Of a stretch of DNA of 24,855 nucleotides, positions 22,923 to 24,855 are shown one piece after another (the stretch's first letter is position 1; each line of letters opens with the position of its first letter). Location of the stretch: contig CAWUSK010000052.1 of NCBI GenBank assembly GCA_963925035.1, forward strand, positions 1 through 24,855, in the 5' to 3' direction. A program made the translations under genes and the position numbers. The notes beneath the pieces were generated by a model. It did not search any database. It worked only from the letters and a program-made list of their open reading frames with translations, and was not told the origin of the DNA. The DNA comes from UBA4466 sp963925035. Lineage in GTDB: Bacteria; Bacteroidota; Bacteroidia; Flavobacteriales_D; Crocinitomicaceae.

Positions 22923-23959
22923 GAAACTTAAAACCCGCATATATTGTACTTGGAGGAAGTTTAGTCATTGGGCTGTTCAGTTTAATTATTTTACTTCTTC
23001 TCAAAATCAATTTCGAAATTAGCGCTGTTGTTCTTATCATTAGTCCTATTGCAATCGGGACATTTTCTTACATCACTTTTTACATTTTTATTAAAGTTTT
23101 CATTACTGAAAAATTAAAAATTTTGTATCGATCTATCCGAAAAGGGAAGTTACAACCAACAAGCGAAGCTCGATTTAGTCTACAAGACGACATTATCGCA
23201 CAAGCCGAAGTAGAAACTAAACTTTGGACAGACGAAAAAATAGGCGAAATTTCAAAACTAAAAGAACAAGAAGAATTTCGACGGGAGTTTCTCGGGAATC
23301 TCGCCCATGAATTAAAGACTCCTGTATTTTCTATCCAAGGATATATTCTAACCTTATTAGAAGGTGGGCTAGAAGATGAAACTGTCAATCGTAAATTTCT
23401 TGAACGCGCTTCAAATGCGACAGAACGCATGACATTGTTACTCGAAGACTTGGATAATATTACAAAAATGGAAGTGAACCAAATTGAATTAGATCTTACC
23501 TCTTTTGATATTGTAGAATTGGTGGAGGATGTTTTTCAAGAGTTGGAATTACGTGCAGCATCAAAAAAAATAACTCTGAAATTCGCTAAAGAATATGACC
23601 GGGTAAGTGTTAAAGCGGATAGACGCAAAATCACACAAGTCTTAATGAATCTTATCGGGAATTCCATTGATTATGGAAAGACGAAAGGAAGCACAACAGT
23701 TCGTTTTTATTTAATGAATGATATAATAACCATAGAAGTATCAGATAATGGTCCTGGAATTCAGGAATCTGAAATTCCTCGTTTATTTGAACGTTTTTAC
23801 AGGGTTGAAAAAAGTAGGAATAGGAATGAAGGAGGCTCTGGATTAGGGTTGGCGATCGTTAAGCATATTCTAGAAGCGCACAATCAAAATGTTAATGTAC
23901 GCAGTACCATTGACGTTGGAAGTACATTTATTTTTAGCTTGGATAAAACGAAAAAGTAA
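22919..23959 (+). CDS. PhoR-like sensor histidine kinase
   Basis: A 346-residue membrane kinase. Two hydrophobic helices (about 8-29 and 36-60) are joined by a very short loop, so it has almost no periplasmic sensor domain and probably senses through the membrane or a partner, as PhoR-type kinases do. A linker leads to HisKA with REFLGNLAHELKTP (H130) and the HATPase domain: N-box NLIGN (244-248), DNGPG (276-280), FERFYRVEKSR, and GSGLGLAIV (306-314). The start is TTG at 22919, overlapping the regulator stop; later ATGs would cut off both membrane helices. It phosphorylates the regulator encoded just before it. Confidence 0.9.
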   Translation: MRNLKPAYIVLGGSLVIGLFSLIILLLLKINFEISAVVLIISPIAIGTFSYITFYIFIKVFITEKLKILYRSIRKGKLQPTSEARFSLQDDIIAQAEVETKLWTDEKIGEISKLKEQEEFRREFLGNLAHELKTPVFSIQGYILTLLEGGLEDETVNRKFLERASNATERMTLLLEDLDNITKMEVNQIELDLTSFDIVELVEDVFQELELRAASKKITLKFAKEYDRVSVKADRRKITQVLMNLIGNSIDYGKTKGSTTVRFYLMNDIITIEVSDNGPGIQESEIPRLFERFYRVEKSRNRNEGGSGLGLAIVKHILEAHNQNVNVRSTIDVGSTFIFSLDKTKK

Positions 23960-24150
23960 ACTGCCTTCTTTTGAGTTATTGAAAAATGTCACGCTTTGAT
24001 GTTATTAACATACGAGTGAGCATTATAGTAAAATATAGTCGCTCCAATATTGAAGGTGCTAAGAGTTACGTTCATAATCAAAAAATCCTCTTACAAATTC
24101 TGGATCAAGACAAAAACCTGAGTAGTAAAATCTGAAAAAAAATATAACCT

Positions 24151-24620
24151 TTGAAACCTAAAACGTATGATTTGTTTGATTTAGGATTATTGAAGTTGTT
24201 GCTTCCGGAGTTTCTTGTGGATTATTTCGAGATAGTTGATAATGGAGTTACTGCATTTGACAGGACAGTTAAGATAGTTGAGTATTAATTAACTATTTTA
24301 AATTAGACGAATGAAAACAAGCCTATAAACTCTCCGAAAAGCTCAAGTGAATTTACGAGCAAGCCGAAACTAAAGTTTACGCTAGAACTCGATTAGCAAT
24401 GTGGCATGAGCAAGTTGCTCAATCAGGATTTAAGTCATTTAACACCATTTTAAGAACAATAACCAATAACTATGAAACAATATTGAACTATTTCGATAAT
24501 CGAATTACAAATGCCTCCGCTGAATCGTTCAATGCTAAAATCAAAGCCTTTCGATCACAATTCAGAGGGGTTACTAATATTGGATTCTTTTTATTCAGAT
24601 TAACACAAATTTATGCCTGA
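24151..24620 (+). mobile_element. Degenerate ISAon1-type transposase remnant
   Basis: From 24151 to 24288 an ORF reads KTYDLFDLGLLKLLLPEFLV-DYFEIV, the N-terminal accessory protein of ISAon1-type elements, cut off after about 45 residues. From 24295 the plus strand gives YFKLDE, stop, KQAYKLSEKLK, stop, IYEQAETKVYARTRLAMWHE, and then an intact C-terminal part to 24620: GFKSFNTI, ILNYFDNRITNASAESFNAK, FRGVTNIGFFLFRLTQIYA. NASAES carries the last catalytic acidic residue of the DDE set; the region with the first two aspartates is deleted. Terminal repeats were not identified. The copy is dead and sits just downstream of an rRNA operon. Confidence 0.85.
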
Positions 24621-24727
24621 TTATTTTTCAAGTCCCCAGAAATACGTCATGAGCCCAAATTCTTAAGAAAACTGTAATTAAGGACAATATTTCACTTAGC
24701 AGTTACAATACACTAAACATTATTTCA

Positions 24728-24761
24728 TAAAAAAACCCTCATGCCAAATGGTATGAGGGTT
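24728..24761 (-). terminator. rRNA operon terminator
   Basis: On the minus strand AACCCTCAT and ATGAGGGTT pair around ACC-ATTT-GGC, followed by seven T. It lies 10 bases beyond the 3' end of the 5S rRNA, closing the rRNA operon. Confidence 0.85.
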
Positions 24762-24770
24762 CTTAAAATT

Positions 24771-24855
<85 letters not shown>

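Noticed and set aside
23986..24135. 49-codon plus-strand ORF between the kinase gene and the IS remnant
   Set aside because: No recognisable similarity or regulatory signal; probably chance or debris from the IS insertion.

Overview
The window is AT-rich bacterial DNA from a Bacteroidota member, most likely order Flavobacteriales (a Fluviicola/Crocinitomicaceae-like genome would fit; the genus is a guess). The reasons are a GldA-type ABC ATPase, a fused DAHP synthase/chorismate mutase, a TonB receptor with an N-terminal carboxypeptidase-like domain, an ISAon1-type transposase remnant, almost no Shine-Dalgarno sequences, and several promoters of the Bacteroidota form TAnnTTTG.

Layout. 1-1.5 kb: the start of a secreted protein with DxYGDGWNG motifs (runs off the left edge) and a small secreted protein, both on the minus strand. 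1.5-2.5 kb: a gene-poor stretch that hides a collapsed class III nucleotide cyclase pseudogene. 2.5-4.7 kb: tyrS and gldA (minus). 4.9-6.6 kb: a tightly overlapping plus-strand operon rsgA-dtd-MazG-like, followed by a short secreted ORF that has lost or lacks a normal start codon. 7.0-7.9 kb: a minus-strand Nudix/NTP-pyrophosphatase pair. 7.9-11.3 kb: a sulfatase-modifying-factor-fold protein, an FkbM-like protein, a DUF985 cupin, a small hypothetical and a membrane-anchored VOC protein. 11.6-14.1 kb: aroA and DAHP synthase-chorismate mutase (minus), preceded by a complete tryptophan-codon transcription attenuator. 14.2-14.9 kb: a decayed trpA on the opposite strand. 14.9-16.4 kb: tsaB and a response regulator (minus), whose only consensus promoter lies upstream of a strong intrinsic terminator, giving a roughly 70-nt terminated leader or small RNA. 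16.7-24 kb: an apparent regulon module: an orphan PhoB-like regulator, a TonB-dependent receptor, a beta-helix-type lipoprotein, and a PhoB/PhoR-like regulator-kinase pair. 24.1 kb to the end: a degenerate ISAon1-type transposase, an rrn terminator and the 3' part of a minus-strand 5S rRNA.

The two most interesting signals are regulatory. First, the aromatic pathway genes carry a Trp-sensing leader peptide (MMNRTQISWSWCTLI) with matching terminator and antiterminator arms, directly beside a dead trpA. Second, the divergent region between the lipoprotein and the PhoB/PhoR-like operon holds 11-bp tandem repeats of a GTAAACC-type half-site in both orientations. This is the geometry of an OmpR/PhoB operator and suggests that the two-component system controls itself and the neighbouring outer-membrane uptake genes. 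A phosphate role is an inference from family resemblance, not something seen directly.
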